DNA of 64,000 bases from Mesorhizobium ciceri biovar biserrulae WSM1271 (GCF_000185905.1 NC_014923.1:4363501-4427500), one strand, 5' to 3'. Counted from the first letter of the stretch, positions 50,265-59,820 are shown. Numbers and translations: made by a program. Notes: generated from the sequence alone by a model not told the origin.

Positions 50265-51136
50265 GCGCTCCTGCGATGCCCGGAAAGGTCGCCGGCATCA
50301 TGCCGTTGCGGTCTGAGCCATTCGGCCTGCGCCACTATCTCATTTGCCTGAAAGGCGTCGTCCTGCGCGAGTGCCTGCGCTTCCTGCACCAGCGCGAACG
50401 CTTCATTTCCTCGCTGGTCCGGCCGCTCGTCTGGCTGTTCATCTTCGCGGCCGGCTTTCGCCAGGTGCTTGGCGTGTCGATCATCCCGCCCTACAAGACC
50501 TATGTGCTCTACGAGGTCTATATCACGCCGGGCCTTTGCGGCATGATCCTGCTGTTTTCCGGCATGCAGTCTTCGCTGTCGATGGTCTACGACCGCGAGA
50601 TGGGCAACATGCGCATCCTGCTGGTCAGCCCGTTTCCGCGCTGGTTCCTGCTGGTGTCGAAGATGCTGGCCGGTGTGGCCGTATCGATCGTGCAGGTCTA
50701 CGCGTTCCTGATCGTTGCCTGGTTGTGGGGCGTCAAAGCGCCGCCACTCGGCTATCTCTATGTTCTGCCGGCACTGTTCCTGTCGGGCATGATGCTTTGC
50801 GCGCTCGGCATGCTCTTGTCTTCGCTGATCAAGCAGCTTGAAAACTTCGCCGGCATCATGAACTTCGTCATCTTTCCCGGCTATTTCGCGTCTCCGGCGC
50901 TGTATCCCTTGTGGCGCATCCAGGAGGCGAGCCCCCTGCTCTACAAGATCTGCCTCTGCAACCCGTTCACCTATGCCGTCGAACTGATCCGTTTTGCCTT
51001 CTACGGGCAGATCGAATGGCTGTCGCTGGGCGTCGTCGCCGGCTGCACGCTGCTGTTCCTGGGCGGCGCCATCATCGCATACGACCCTTCGCGCGGTTTG
51101 GTGATCCGCAAACAGGACATGGGAGGAAACGCCTGA
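50261..51136 (+). CDS. ABC-2 type permease of the PQQ-associated system
   Basis: A 291-residue membrane protein with six predicted helices, including PLVWLFIFAAGFRQVLGV, GLCGMILLFSGMQSSLS, VSIVQVYAFLIVAWLWGV, LPALFLSGMMLCALGML and GVVAGCTLLFLGGAIIAY. It belongs to the ABC-2 family that resembles PedC-like permeases near PQQ alcohol dehydrogenases. Starts with overlap on the ATPase gene and its stop overlaps the next start by 1 nt (TGATG). Confidence 0.9.
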   Translation: MSAPAMPGKVAGIMPLRSEPFGLRHYLICLKGVVLRECLRFLHQRERFISSLVRPLVWLFIFAAGFRQVLGVSIIPPYKTYVLYEVYITPGLCGMILLFSGMQSSLSMVYDREMGNMRILLVSPFPRWFLLVSKMLAGVAVSIVQVYAFLIVAWLWGVKAPPLGYLYVLPALFLSGMMLCALGMLLSSLIKQLENFAGIMNFVIFPGYFASPALYPLWRIQEASPLLYKICLCNPFTYAVELIRFAFYGQIEWLSLGVVAGCTLLFLGGAIIAYDPSRGLVIRKQDMGGNA

Positions 51137-51765
51137 TGGCGCGAATGAGACTTGTTCACACTCTGGTTCTGGTCACCACGCTTGCGTCGATGGGGGGCGC
51201 CGGCGCGGCAAACACCGATCCCGACTGGCCCTGCATGCAGCGTAAGGTGCCACAGCTCTCGCTTGGCCAGATCTGGAATGGGCCGGAGCTTCCGGCGACC
51301 GCGAAGGATTGGGCGAAGGATCCAGGCGTGTCGGCGCTTGTCGATGCTGTGGCGGCCCGGCGGACGCCGATTGCACAAGCCCAGAAAGAGATCAAGGATT
51401 TCGCGACTTCCCTACCGCCCGAGCAGGTCGCAACCAAAATGACGATGCTGGTGCAGGGAATGTTCGATCACATGGACGCCGAGCGTTCGCACGTGATCTC
51501 CGGCATCTCCCGCTATGCCCACAAACAGCTGGAAATGGCGGCACAGTTGCGCAAGGAAGCATCCGAAGTGGACGCGCTGCGCGCCAAGGCCGATGCGGAT
51601 CCGGACGAAGTAGAACGGCGAACCGATCAACTGAATTTCGCGACGCGAATTTTCAACGAACGCGTCCAGTCGCTGACTTATGTCTGCGATGTGCCGACGA
51701 TAATCGAGCAGCGGCTTTACCAGTTGTCGAAGACTGTCTCGGAAACGCTCATCGTGAAGAAATAG
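51136..51765 (+). CDS. Secreted helical protein closing the PQQ-ABC module
   Basis: A 209-residue protein with signal peptide (RLVHTLVLVTTLASMGGAGAA) and the mature start DPDWPCMQRKVPQLSLGQIWNG, followed by a long mainly helical region with a likely coiled coil (LEMAAQLRKEASEVDALRAK). The paired Cys (PCMQRK, TYVCDVP) may form a disulfide. Overlaps the permease stop codon by one base, so it is cotranslated with it. Proteins of this kind accompany the ABC module in several methylotrophs; function unknown. Confidence 0.75.
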   Translation: MARMRLVHTLVLVTTLASMGGAGAANTDPDWPCMQRKVPQLSLGQIWNGPELPATAKDWAKDPGVSALVDAVAARRTPIAQAQKEIKDFATSLPPEQVATKMTMLVQGMFDHMDAERSHVISGISRYAHKQLEMAAQLRKEASEVDALRAKADADPDEVERRTDQLNFATRIFNERVQSLTYVCDVPTIIEQRLYQLSKTVSETLIVKK

Positions 51766-51781
51766 ACCTTGGCCGCCTGTC

Positions 51782-51982
51782 TCACGACTCTCTGCCAGGC
51801 AGCACACGCCAGCGCTGCACGAAATAACCGGGATGCGTCTCGATCCACCTTGCCACCAGCGGCTGCGCCTGCATGAAGGCAGTCCCGGGATTCATCGCCA
51901 GACCGTCTACCATTTCCTCGCGTTGTTCGCAGGTCCGCGGTCCATCCGTCAGGCAGACCATCATAACGAGTGTGTAAAGCAT
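51782..51982 (-). CDS. Small conserved-looking protein, unknown function
   Basis: A 66-residue protein beginning LYTLVMMVCLTDGPRTCEQREEMVDG and ending HPGYFVQRWRVLPGRES. The start at 51982 is preceded by GGGGAAAAGGGG. Two Cys (VCLTD, TCEQ) lie close together. I have the impression of a small rhizobial family, but cannot name it. A longer start at 52015 or 52054 is possible. It runs opposite to the module. Confidence 0.5.
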   Translation of the reverse strand: MLYTLVMMVCLTDGPRTCEQREEMVDGLAMNPGTAFMQAQPLVARWIETHPGYFVQRWRVLPGRES

Positions 51983-52183
51983 TACCCCTTTTCCCCATCG
52001 AATTCCCGAACCCATACCCGGGAGAGTTCCGAACAGTCTGCAGGGGTTGCACATACAGATCGCTTACGGTGTGAAAGGACGTGGCCCCCGCTCTTTCGCA
52101 CTGCAACATAACATATCGCTTATATAATACCAACGAGCGCGGGCGTTCTCCACCGGACTTTCATCCGTTGCGCTCGTGCAGTG

Positions 52184-53122
52184 TCATCCAGCCTTGTCTG
52201 GATACAGCTTTCCGAAAAGGGGCAGGTACATTGCGCCCTTGCGCATCAGGAAATCGTTGAATGTGGCCATCGCCGGCGAGATTGCGTGATCGGTTCGCAT
52301 CACCGAGAACCATTGTCGGCGGATCGGCATGCCGACAACGTCGAGGATGACAAGCCGGCCTGCCTCGGTTTCCGCAGCGATGGTGTGAGCAGAGATGAAG
52401 GCGATGCCCAGACCAGCCATCACCGCCTGCTTGATCGTTTCGTTCGAGGCCATCTCGACACCGAGGTCGTCGATGCGCCCAGGCACGTCGCTCAGGAATA
52501 TTTCCAACGAGATACGGGTTCCGGAGCCGGGCTCGCGAATAAGGAAATGCTCCTCGGCAATCCGCTCCTTGGAGATATCGCGCGCCGCCACCAAGGGATG
52601 GTCGGGCGGCGCGATGATGACCAGCGGGTGATCACCGAAGACCGAAGCACGCACCGGAACCTCTTTCGCCGGACGCCCCATCAGCGCGATATCGATGTCG
52701 TGGTTCCTGAGGTTGTCGATCGTCTGGGCACGATTGCCGATGGCAAGCCGCATGTCGATGTCGGGATGGTCCTTCATGAACGCAGCCATCAGCCGCGGCG
52801 CGAAATATTTGGCTGTGGAAACGACGCCGAGCCTCAAGCTGCCGGTGCGTACGCCCTTGATGGCATCCATCTTGTCTTCGAGCAAACCGAGATGCTCCTC
52901 GATAACCTGCGCTGTCTCGACGAAAGCCAGACCTGCGGCAGTGGGACGCATGCCGTCCGACGTTCGGTCGAACAGAGCCAGCTGGAATTCTTCCTCCACT
53001 TGTCGCAGTTGGATTGTCAGCGCTGGAGGAGACAGGCCTAACATCTTGGCTGCGCTGACAATTTTGCCGCACTTGATGATTGCCTGGACGGTCTTGAAAT
53101 GCTTGAGCGTGAGGTTTCTCAT
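52184..53122 (-). CDS. cbbR: LysR-type regulator of the Calvin cycle operon
   Basis: A 312-residue LysR regulator. The N-terminal HTH has LTLKHFKTVQAIIKCGKIVSAAKMLGLSPPALTIQLRQVEEEFQLALFDR, and the rest is a periplasmic-binding-like effector domain. CbbR responds to metabolites such as NADPH or RuBP and activates cbb genes. It is divergent from cbbF with a 123-nt gap, the classic layout. Confidence 0.93.
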   Translation of the reverse strand: MRNLTLKHFKTVQAIIKCGKIVSAAKMLGLSPPALTIQLRQVEEEFQLALFDRTSDGMRPTAAGLAFVETAQVIEEHLGLLEDKMDAIKGVRTGSLRLGVVSTAKYFAPRLMAAFMKDHPDIDMRLAIGNRAQTIDNLRNHDIDIALMGRPAKEVPVRASVFGDHPLVIIAPPDHPLVAARDISKERIAEEHFLIREPGSGTRISLEIFLSDVPGRIDDLGVEMASNETIKQAVMAGLGIAFISAHTIAAETEAGRLVILDVVGMPIRRQWFSVMRTDHAISPAMATFNDFLMRKGAMYLPLFGKLYPDKAG

Positions 53123-53138
53123 GTCGCATACTAAATTG

Positions 53139-53171
53139 TTTTTACTGACTAGGTAAAGTTATTGAATTTTA
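53139..53171. promoter_or_regulatory. Candidate CbbR binding region
   Basis: The cbbR-cbbF gap holds TTTAC-N7-GTAAA (53141-53157), an inverted repeat of LysR T-N11-A type, and next to it TTA-N7-TTA (53159-53171), matching the TNA-N7/8-TNA pattern of CbbR sites. The AT-rich block stands out from the surrounding GC-rich DNA. Confidence 0.5.
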
Positions 53172-53245
53172 CTTATCGTGCGACGTTTGTTTCCATTCCT
53201 CCAGTCCAGCCGCTCCGAGGAGATGCGGCGGGAGGGGAGGTTACG

Positions 53246-54292
53246 ATGCCAGCGGCAACGCTCGACGCTTTTCTGAACTCCTATCTCGGCCAGCCAGACG
53301 AATTCCGCTCGGCCGTTGTGACGACCGTTCGTCAGTTGACACAGGCCGCCATCAAGGTCCGCAACACCATCAACCAAGGGGTGCTCGGCGCCGCCTTTGC
53401 CGAGACCCGTGGCGCCAATGCCGACGGCGACGTCCAGAAGGATCTCGACGTCTTCTCCGACGACATCTTCCTCGACGCCATGCGCCGTGCGCCGGTGGCG
53501 CTTTACGCCTCCGAGGAGCTGGAGCAGCCAGTCCTGCTCGACAGGCAAGCGCCACTCGCCATTGCGATCGACCCGCTCGACGGCTCTTCCAACATCGACA
53601 CCAACGTGTCGATCGGAACGATCTTCTCGCTCCTGACCGCAACTGGCGCGCCGGACGCTGATCCGGCCGCCTCTTTCTTGCAGGCGGGCGTGAACCAGCT
53701 AGGCGCCGGTTTCTTCATCTATGGGCCGCAGTTGGCACTCGTCCTGTCGCTCGGCAGCGGCACGCATGTCTTCGTCTTCTCGACAAGGCTCGGCACCTTC
53801 GTCCAGGCCTATGAAAGCCGGATCATTCCGCAACGCACTCAGGAGTTCGCCATCAACGCCGCCAACTACCGGCACTGGGACGAGGCTGTGCGGCTCTATG
53901 TCGACGACTGCCTGGAGGGCACCGAGGGACCGCGCGAGAAGGATTTCAACATGCGCTGGATCGCCTCTCTGGTCGCCGACTGTTACCGCATATTGATGCG
54001 CGGCGGCGTTTTTCTCTACCCCGGCGATCGGCGCAAGGGCTATGGTCAGGGACGGCTGCGCCTCGTCTACGAGGCCAACCCGATCGCCTATCTCATAGAG
54101 CAGGCTGGCGGTGCCGCCACCGACGCGATCACCCGCATCCTAGAAATCGAGCCGGAGAGCCTGCATCAGCGCGTGCCGATGATCTTCGGGTCGGCGCGGG
54201 AAGTCGCGCGCATCACGCGCTACCACACAGAGCCGAGCAACATCGGTGAGCGTGCGCCGCTGTTCAGCCGCCGCGGCCTGTTCAGAGCCTGA
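53246..54292 (+). CDS. cbbF: Fructose-1,6-bisphosphatase (Calvin cycle)
   Basis: Removes the 1-phosphate from fructose 1,6-bisphosphate, and in Calvin-cycle forms often from sedoheptulose 1,7-bisphosphate. It has 348 residues: NADGDVQKDLDVFSDD, ASEE, the metal site DPLDGSSNIDTNVSIGTIFSL, RYGGSM-like GVFLYPGDRRKGYGQGRLRLVYEANP. The start MPAATL at 53246 is preceded by GGAGGGGAGG; the upstream frame from 53162 is inside the promoter region. It begins the operon. Confidence 0.95.
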   Translation: MPAATLDAFLNSYLGQPDEFRSAVVTTVRQLTQAAIKVRNTINQGVLGAAFAETRGANADGDVQKDLDVFSDDIFLDAMRRAPVALYASEELEQPVLLDRQAPLAIAIDPLDGSSNIDTNVSIGTIFSLLTATGAPDADPAASFLQAGVNQLGAGFFIYGPQLALVLSLGSGTHVFVFSTRLGTFVQAYESRIIPQRTQEFAINAANYRHWDEAVRLYVDDCLEGTEGPREKDFNMRWIASLVADCYRILMRGGVFLYPGDRRKGYGQGRLRLVYEANPIAYLIEQAGGAATDAITRILEIEPESLHQRVPMIFGSAREVARITRYHTEPSNIGERAPLFSRRGLFRA

Positions 54293-54300
54293 GCAGCACC

Positions 54301-55173
54301 ATGTCAGCCAAGCACCCCATCATCACCATCACCGGGTCGTCGGGCGCCGGCACGACCTCGGTCAAGCGCATCTTCGAGCTGATTTTCCGGCGCGAGAACA
54401 TCGAGGCCGCTTTCATCGAAGGCGACGCATTTCACCGCTACGACCGCGCGGCGATGAAGGCAAAGGTGGCCGAGGAGGAAAAGGCCGGCAACCCGAACTT
54501 CACCCATTTCAATGCCGCGGCCAACGAACTCGGAATTCTCGAAGAGGTGTTCGCGGAATATGGCCGCCGCGGAACCGGCAAGACCCGCACCTACATTCAT
54601 GATGAGGAAGAGGAAAAGCAGCACGGCACGCCACCGGGAACCTTTACCGAATGGCGCGAATTCGCTCCCAGCGACCTGCTCTTCTACGAGGGGCTGCACG
54701 GCTGTGTCGTCACCGACACGATCAATCTGGCCAAGCATGCGGATCTCAAGATCGGCGTCGTGCCGGTCATCAATCTCGAATGGATCCAGAAGATCCATCG
54801 CGACCGTTCGACACGCGGCTATTCCACCGAGGCGGTGATGGACGTGATCCTGCGCCGGATGCCCGACTATGTCCGCTACATTGTCCCGCAATTCTCGCAG
54901 ACCGCCATCAACTTCCAGCGCGTGCCGATCGTCGATACGTCCAACCCGTTCATCGCGCGCTGGATTCCGACACCCGACGAATCGATGCTGGTTATCCGCT
55001 TCGCCAATCCGCGCGGCATCGATTTTCCGTATCTGCTGTCGATGATCCACGACTCGTTCATGTCGCGGCCAAATTCCATCGTGGTGCCAGGCAACAAGCT
55101 CGATCTTGCCATGCAGCTGATCCTGACGCCGCTCATCCTGCAATTGGTTGAACGCAAGAGCCGTGTGTCGTGA
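54301..55173 (+). CDS. cbbP: Phosphoribulokinase
   Basis: Makes ribulose-1,5-bisphosphate from ribulose 5-phosphate and ATP; with RuBisCO it defines the Calvin cycle. It has 290 residues, the bacterial class I length. The P-loop is GSSGAGTTSVKRIFE; EGDAFHRYDR and YEGLHGCVVT are typical. IHRDRSTRGYSTEAVMDVILRRMPDYVRYI matches the family. Only 8 nt from cbbF. Confidence 0.96.
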   Translation: MSAKHPIITITGSSGAGTTSVKRIFELIFRRENIEAAFIEGDAFHRYDRAAMKAKVAEEEKAGNPNFTHFNAAANELGILEEVFAEYGRRGTGKTRTYIHDEEEEKQHGTPPGTFTEWREFAPSDLLFYEGLHGCVVTDTINLAKHADLKIGVVPVINLEWIQKIHRDRSTRGYSTEAVMDVILRRMPDYVRYIVPQFSQTAINFQRVPIVDTSNPFIARWIPTPDESMLVIRFANPRGIDFPYLLSMIHDSFMSRPNSIVVPGNKLDLAMQLILTPLILQLVERKSRVS

Positions 55174-55183
55174 GGAGGATGCA

Positions 55184-57196
55184 ATGACCAGCCAAACAGC
55201 ACTGAAGCCCGTCACCACAACCGCTCCCGTCTCGGAGCGCGACATGGCGAACGCCATTCGCGCGCTGGCGATGGACAGCGTCCAAAAGGCGAATTCGGGT
55301 CATCCTGGCATGCCGATGGGCATGGCCGATGTCGCAACGGTGCTGTTCAACCGCTTCATCAATATCGATCCGTCGAGACCGGACTGGCCCGACCGTGACC
55401 GTTTCGTGCTTTCAGCCGGCCACGGCTCGATGCTGCAATACGCACTGCATCATCTGCTCGGCTACGAAGACATGCAGGTCGAGGAATTGCAGCGATTTCG
55501 GCAGCTGGGCAGCCGCACCGCCGGACATCCGGAATACGGCCATGCGCTTGGCGTGGAGACCACCACCGGACCGCTTGGACAGGGCATTTCCACGGCGGTC
55601 GGCATGGCGCTGGCGGAACGCATGCTTGCCGCCCGCTACGGTGCCGATCTGGTCGATCATCATACCTATGTGATTGCGGGCGACGGCTGCCTTCAGGAGG
55701 GAATCAGTCACGAGGCGATAGACCTCGCTGGTCACCTGAAGCTTTCCCGCCTGATTGTCTTCTGGGACGACAATGCGATTTCCATTGACGGGCCGACCTC
55801 CCTCTCCACGTCGATGGACCAGCCGGCGCGCTTCAAGGCCGCCGGCTGGGATGTCCAAAGTGTCGCCGGGCACGACATGGCAGCAGTCGCCGCGGCAATC
55901 GAGGCGGCGCGACGGTCGGATCGGCCATCGCTGATTGCCTGCCGCACAGTGATCGGCATGGGTGCCCCCAATCTCGGCGGTTCGGAAAAGACGCACGGCG
56001 CACCGCTGGGTGAAGCAGAGATCGCCGCGACACGCGAAAACATCGGCTGGGCCCACGCGCCGTTCGAGGTGCCGGATGATATCCTTTTCGCCTGGCGCGA
56101 GATTGCCGGTCGCGGCGAAGCGATGCGGCGCGCCTGGGAGCAGCGGCTTGCCGCCTCGCCGCGACGCGAGGCTTTTGAAAACGCCGTCGCCGCCGAACTG
56201 GCCGACACGGTCTTCGACGCGCTCGAAGCCTTTCGTCGCGAACATGTCGAGAAGGCAACCAAGGTGGCGACGCGAAAAGCCTCCGAAATGGCGCTGGAGG
56301 CCATCAACGGCGCAACGGAATTGACCGTCGGCGGCTCGGCCGATCTGACGCACTCGAATCTGACGATCACCAAGGGCATGAACCGCATTGCGCCGAGTGA
56401 CTATGCCGGCCGCTACATTCACTACGGCATTCGTGAGCACGGCATGGCGGCCGCCATGAACGGCATCGCGCTGCATGGAGGTTTCGTGCCCTATGGCGGT
56501 ACGTTCCTGTGCTTCGCCGATTATGCGCGCGGCGCGATGCGGCTCTCGGCGCTCATGGGCCAGCGCGTCATCTATGTGATGACACACGATTCCATCGGCC
56601 TCGGCGAGGACGGCCCGACGCACCAGCCGGTCGAGCACCTTGCGATGCTGCGTGCGACGCCTAATCTCAACGTCTTCCGTCCGGCGGATGTCATCGAAAC
56701 GGCGGAGTGCTGGGAACTCGCGCTGAAGAGCAAGGATCGGCCGAGCGTCCTGGTGCTGTCGCGCCAGAACCTGCCGATGCTGCGTCGGTCGCACAGTGAC
56801 GAGAACCGCTCCCGCCAAGGTGGCTACGTCCTGCGCGAACCAGCCGAGCACCGTGCCGTCACCCTGATCGCCACCGGCTCGGAGGTCGAGATCGCGGTTG
56901 CTGCCGCCGAAAGGCTGGAGACCGAGCATGGTGTCGCCGCCGCCGTCGTGTCGATGCCGTGCTGGGAGCTTTTCGAGGAGCAGGAAAGCGCCACCCGCAA
57001 GGCCGTCCTCGGCTCGGCGCCGCGCGTCGCGGTCGAAGCGGCAGCCCGGCTGGGCTGGGACCGCTGGATCGGCGAGACCGGCGCTTTCGTCGGCATGACC
57101 GGCTTCGGCGCCAGCGCCCCTGCCCCCGACCTCTACCGGCATTTCAACATCACGTCCGAAGCGGTTGCTGCAGCGGCGCTGAAGCTCATCATCTAG
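55184..57196 (+). CDS. cbbT: Transketolase (Calvin cycle)
   Basis: Thiamine-diphosphate enzyme that rearranges C3 to C7 sugar phosphates in RuBP regeneration. It has 670 residues. The ThDP-binding motif is GDGCLQEGISHEAIDLAGHL-x-WDDN, the His for catalysis lies in SAGHGSM and GSEKTHGAPL, and the transketolase signature is YGIREHGMAAAMNGIALHGG, with DSIGLGEDGPTHQPVEHLA. Start ATG at 55184 is after GAGGAGGATGCA. Confidence 0.95.
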   Translation: MTSQTALKPVTTTAPVSERDMANAIRALAMDSVQKANSGHPGMPMGMADVATVLFNRFINIDPSRPDWPDRDRFVLSAGHGSMLQYALHHLLGYEDMQVEELQRFRQLGSRTAGHPEYGHALGVETTTGPLGQGISTAVGMALAERMLAARYGADLVDHHTYVIAGDGCLQEGISHEAIDLAGHLKLSRLIVFWDDNAISIDGPTSLSTSMDQPARFKAAGWDVQSVAGHDMAAVAAAIEAARRSDRPSLIACRTVIGMGAPNLGGSEKTHGAPLGEAEIAATRENIGWAHAPFEVPDDILFAWREIAGRGEAMRRAWEQRLAASPRREAFENAVAAELADTVFDALEAFRREHVEKATKVATRKASEMALEAINGATELTVGGSADLTHSNLTITKGMNRIAPSDYAGRYIHYGIREHGMAAAMNGIALHGGFVPYGGTFLCFADYARGAMRLSALMGQRVIYVMTHDSIGLGEDGPTHQPVEHLAMLRATPNLNVFRPADVIETAECWELALKSKDRPSVLVLSRQNLPMLRRSHSDENRSRQGGYVLREPAEHRAVTLIATGSEVEIAVAAAERLETEHGVAAAVVSMPCWELFEEQESATRKAVLGSAPRVAVEAAARLGWDRWIGETGAFVGMTGFGASAPAPDLYRHFNITSEAVAAAALKLII

Positions 57197-57207
57197 GAGG
57201 ATTCACA

Positions 57208-58287
57208 ATGGCTCGCATCACCCTTCGCCAGCTTCTCGACCATGCCGCCGAGCACGGCTACGGCGTACCGGCATTCAACATCAACAACATGGAACAGGGC
57301 CTCGCCATCATGGAAGCGGCCAAGGCCTGCGACGCGCCTGTCATCATCCAGGCTTCGCGTGGCGCCCGATCCTATGCCAACGACATCATGCTGGCCAAGA
57401 TGATGGAGGCGCTGACCGAAATCCACCCAACCATCCCGCTATGCATCCATCAAGACCACGGCAACAGCGAGGCCACCTGCCTTTCCGCGATCCGCCACGG
57501 CTTCACCTCGGTGATGATGGACGGATCCTTGATGGCGGACGCCAAGACGCCGGCAAGCTACGACTACAACGTCGCCATAACCGAACGCGTCGCACGTATG
57601 GCGCATTGGGTCGGCGCTTCCGTCGAAGGCGAACTGGGCGTGCTCGGCTCGCTGGAAACCGGCCAAGGCGAGGCCGAGGATGGCCACGGCGCCGAGGGCG
57701 CGCTCTCCCACGACCAGCTCCTGACCGATCCCGATCAGGCGGTCGACTTCGTGACCGCAACCCAGGTCGACGCGCTGGCGATTGCCTGCGGCACCTCGCA
57801 CGGTGCCTACAAATTCACCCGCAAGCCGGACGGCGACATCCTGGCCATGCAGGTGATCGAGGCGATCCACGAGAAGCTGCCCAACACGCATCTGGTCATG
57901 CACGGCTCTTCCTCTGTGCCGCAGGAGTTGCAGGACATCATCAACAGATACGGCGGCGAGATGCCCCAGACTTTTGGCGTCCCGGTCGAGGAGATCGAGC
58001 GCGGCATCCGCTACGGCGTGCGCAAGGTCAATATCGACACCGATTGCCGCATGGCCATGGCCGGGCAGTTCCGCCGCGTCGCGACGGAAGACCCGCGCGA
58101 GTTCGATCCCCGCAAATTCCTGAAGCCCGCCATGGATGCCTTGCGCGACCTTTGCCGGGACCGCTTCGAGCGTTTCGGTACGGCGTCCAACGCCTCGAAG
58201 ATCAAGGTCATCGCCATGGACGAGATGGCGAAACGTTACGCCGCGGGAAAACTCGACCCCCAAATCGCAACCGCGAAAGCCGCCTGA
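57208..58287 (+). CDS. cbbA: Fructose-bisphosphate aldolase class II (Calvin cycle type)
   Basis: Metal-dependent aldolase of fructose- and sedoheptulose bisphosphate. It has 359 residues. Zinc ligands are in CIHQDHGN, GTSHGAYK and VMHGSSSVPQ; FGVPVEEIERGIRYGVRKVNIDTDCR is the phosphate-binding C-terminal part. The start MARITLRQL at 57208 follows AGGAGG. It is 11 nt after cbbT. Confidence 0.95.
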   Translation: MARITLRQLLDHAAEHGYGVPAFNINNMEQGLAIMEAAKACDAPVIIQASRGARSYANDIMLAKMMEALTEIHPTIPLCIHQDHGNSEATCLSAIRHGFTSVMMDGSLMADAKTPASYDYNVAITERVARMAHWVGASVEGELGVLGSLETGQGEAEDGHGAEGALSHDQLLTDPDQAVDFVTATQVDALAIACGTSHGAYKFTRKPDGDILAMQVIEAIHEKLPNTHLVMHGSSSVPQELQDIINRYGGEMPQTFGVPVEEIERGIRYGVRKVNIDTDCRMAMAGQFRRVATEDPREFDPRKFLKPAMDALRDLCRDRFERFGTASNASKIKVIAMDEMAKRYAAGKLDPQIATAKAA

Positions 58288-58308
58288 GCAACAAACAGGA
58301 GACCTGTC

Positions 58309-59802
58309 ATGAACAAGATCGACATACTGCCAGCGGGGACGCTCAAGGAAGGCAAGGAGCGCTACAAGTCAGGGGTCATCCCCTACAAGAAGATGGGCTA
58401 CTGGGAGCCTGACTACAGGCCCAAGGAAACCGATCTGATCGCCATGTTCCGGATCACGCCGCAACCCGGTGTCGACCACGAGGAGGCGGCAGCCGCCATC
58501 GCCGGTGAATCCTCCACCGCGACGTGGACCGTGGTGTGGACCGACCGGCTGACAGCTTGCGAGCTCTATCGCGCCAAGGCGTTCAGATCCGAGCCGGTGC
58601 CGAACACCGGTCCCGGAACCAAGACCGAGCAACAGTACTTCGCCTACATCGCCTACGACCTCGACCTGTTCGAGCCGGGCTCGATCGCCAACCTGACCGC
58701 ATCGATCATCGGCAATGTGTTCGGCTTCAAGGCAGTCAAGGCGTTGCGGCTGGAAGACATGCGTATCCCGGTGGCGTATCTCAAAACTTTCCAGGGGCCG
58801 GCGACCGGCATCGTGGTGGAGCGTGAGCGGCTCGACAAGTTCGGCCGGCCGCTGCTCGGCGCAACGACGAAGCCGAAGCTCGGCCTGTCGGGACGCAATT
58901 ACGGGCGCGTCGTTTATGAAGCGCTGAAGGGCGGCCTCGACTTCGTCAAGGACGACGAGAACATCAACTCGCAGCCCTTCATGCATTGGCGCGACCGCTT
59001 CCTCTACTGCATGGAGGCCGTGAACAAGGCGTCGGCCGCCACCGGCGAGGTCAAAGGCCATTATCTCAACGTCACCGCCGGCACGATGGAGGAGATGTAC
59101 GAGCGCGCCGAATTCGCCAAGCAACTTGGCTCCTGCATCGTCATGATCGACCTCGTCATCGGCTACACGGCGATCCAGTCGATGGCCAAGTGGGCACGCC
59201 GCAACGACATGATCCTGCACCTGCACCGTGCCGGCAACTCGACCTATTCGCGCCAGAAGAACCACGGCATGAATTTCCGCGTCATCTGCAAATGGATGCG
59301 CATGGCCGGCGTCGACCATATCCATGCCGGCACGGTGGTCGGCAAGCTGGAAGGCGACCCGCTCATGATCAAGGGATTTTATGACACGCTGCGCGAGGAG
59401 CGCACGCCTCAGAACCTCGAAACCGGGCTGTTCTTCGATCAGGAATGGGCCTCGCTCAACAAGGTGATGCCCGTTGCCTCGGGCGGCATCCATGCCGGCC
59501 AGATGCACCAGTTGATCCACTATCTCGGCGAGGACGTCATCCTGCAGTTCGGCGGCGGCACGATCGGCCATCCGGACGGTATCCAGGCAGGCGCGACGGC
59601 CAATCGCGTCGCCTTGGAAGCGATGATCCTGGCCCGCAACGAGGGGCGCGATTATTTGCGCGAAGGGACCAAGATCCTCGAACAGGCGGCCAGATGGTGC
59701 ACGCCGCTGAAGGCTGCCCTGGAGACCTGGAAGGACGTCACCTTCAACTACGAATCGACCGACACGGCCGACTTCGTGCCAACCGCAACGCCCAGCTTCT
59801 AG
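58309..59802 (+). CDS. cbbL: RuBisCO large subunit, form IC
   Basis: Carboxylates ribulose-1,5-bisphosphate. It has 497 residues, slightly longer than the common 486. The carbamylated Lys is in GGLDFVKDDENINSQPF, loop 6 is GKLEGDP, the active-site His residues lie in HLHRAGN and SGGIHAGQMH, and GGGTIGHP and GATTKPKLGLSGRNYGR are also present. N-terminal KIDILPAGTLKEGKERYKSGVIPYKKMGYWEPDY is of the red-type (form IC) lineage. All catalytic residues that I can check are kept. Confidence 0.97.
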   Translation: MNKIDILPAGTLKEGKERYKSGVIPYKKMGYWEPDYRPKETDLIAMFRITPQPGVDHEEAAAAIAGESSTATWTVVWTDRLTACELYRAKAFRSEPVPNTGPGTKTEQQYFAYIAYDLDLFEPGSIANLTASIIGNVFGFKAVKALRLEDMRIPVAYLKTFQGPATGIVVERERLDKFGRPLLGATTKPKLGLSGRNYGRVVYEALKGGLDFVKDDENINSQPFMHWRDRFLYCMEAVNKASAATGEVKGHYLNVTAGTMEEMYERAEFAKQLGSCIVMIDLVIGYTAIQSMAKWARRNDMILHLHRAGNSTYSRQKNHGMNFRVICKWMRMAGVDHIHAGTVVGKLEGDPLMIKGFYDTLREERTPQNLETGLFFDQEWASLNKVMPVASGGIHAGQMHQLIHYLGEDVILQFGGGTIGHPDGIQAGATANRVALEAMILARNEGRDYLREGTKILEQAARWCTPLKAALETWKDVTFNYESTDTADFVPTATPSF

Positions 59803-59820
59803 ACGAAAGGAACCGTCGTC

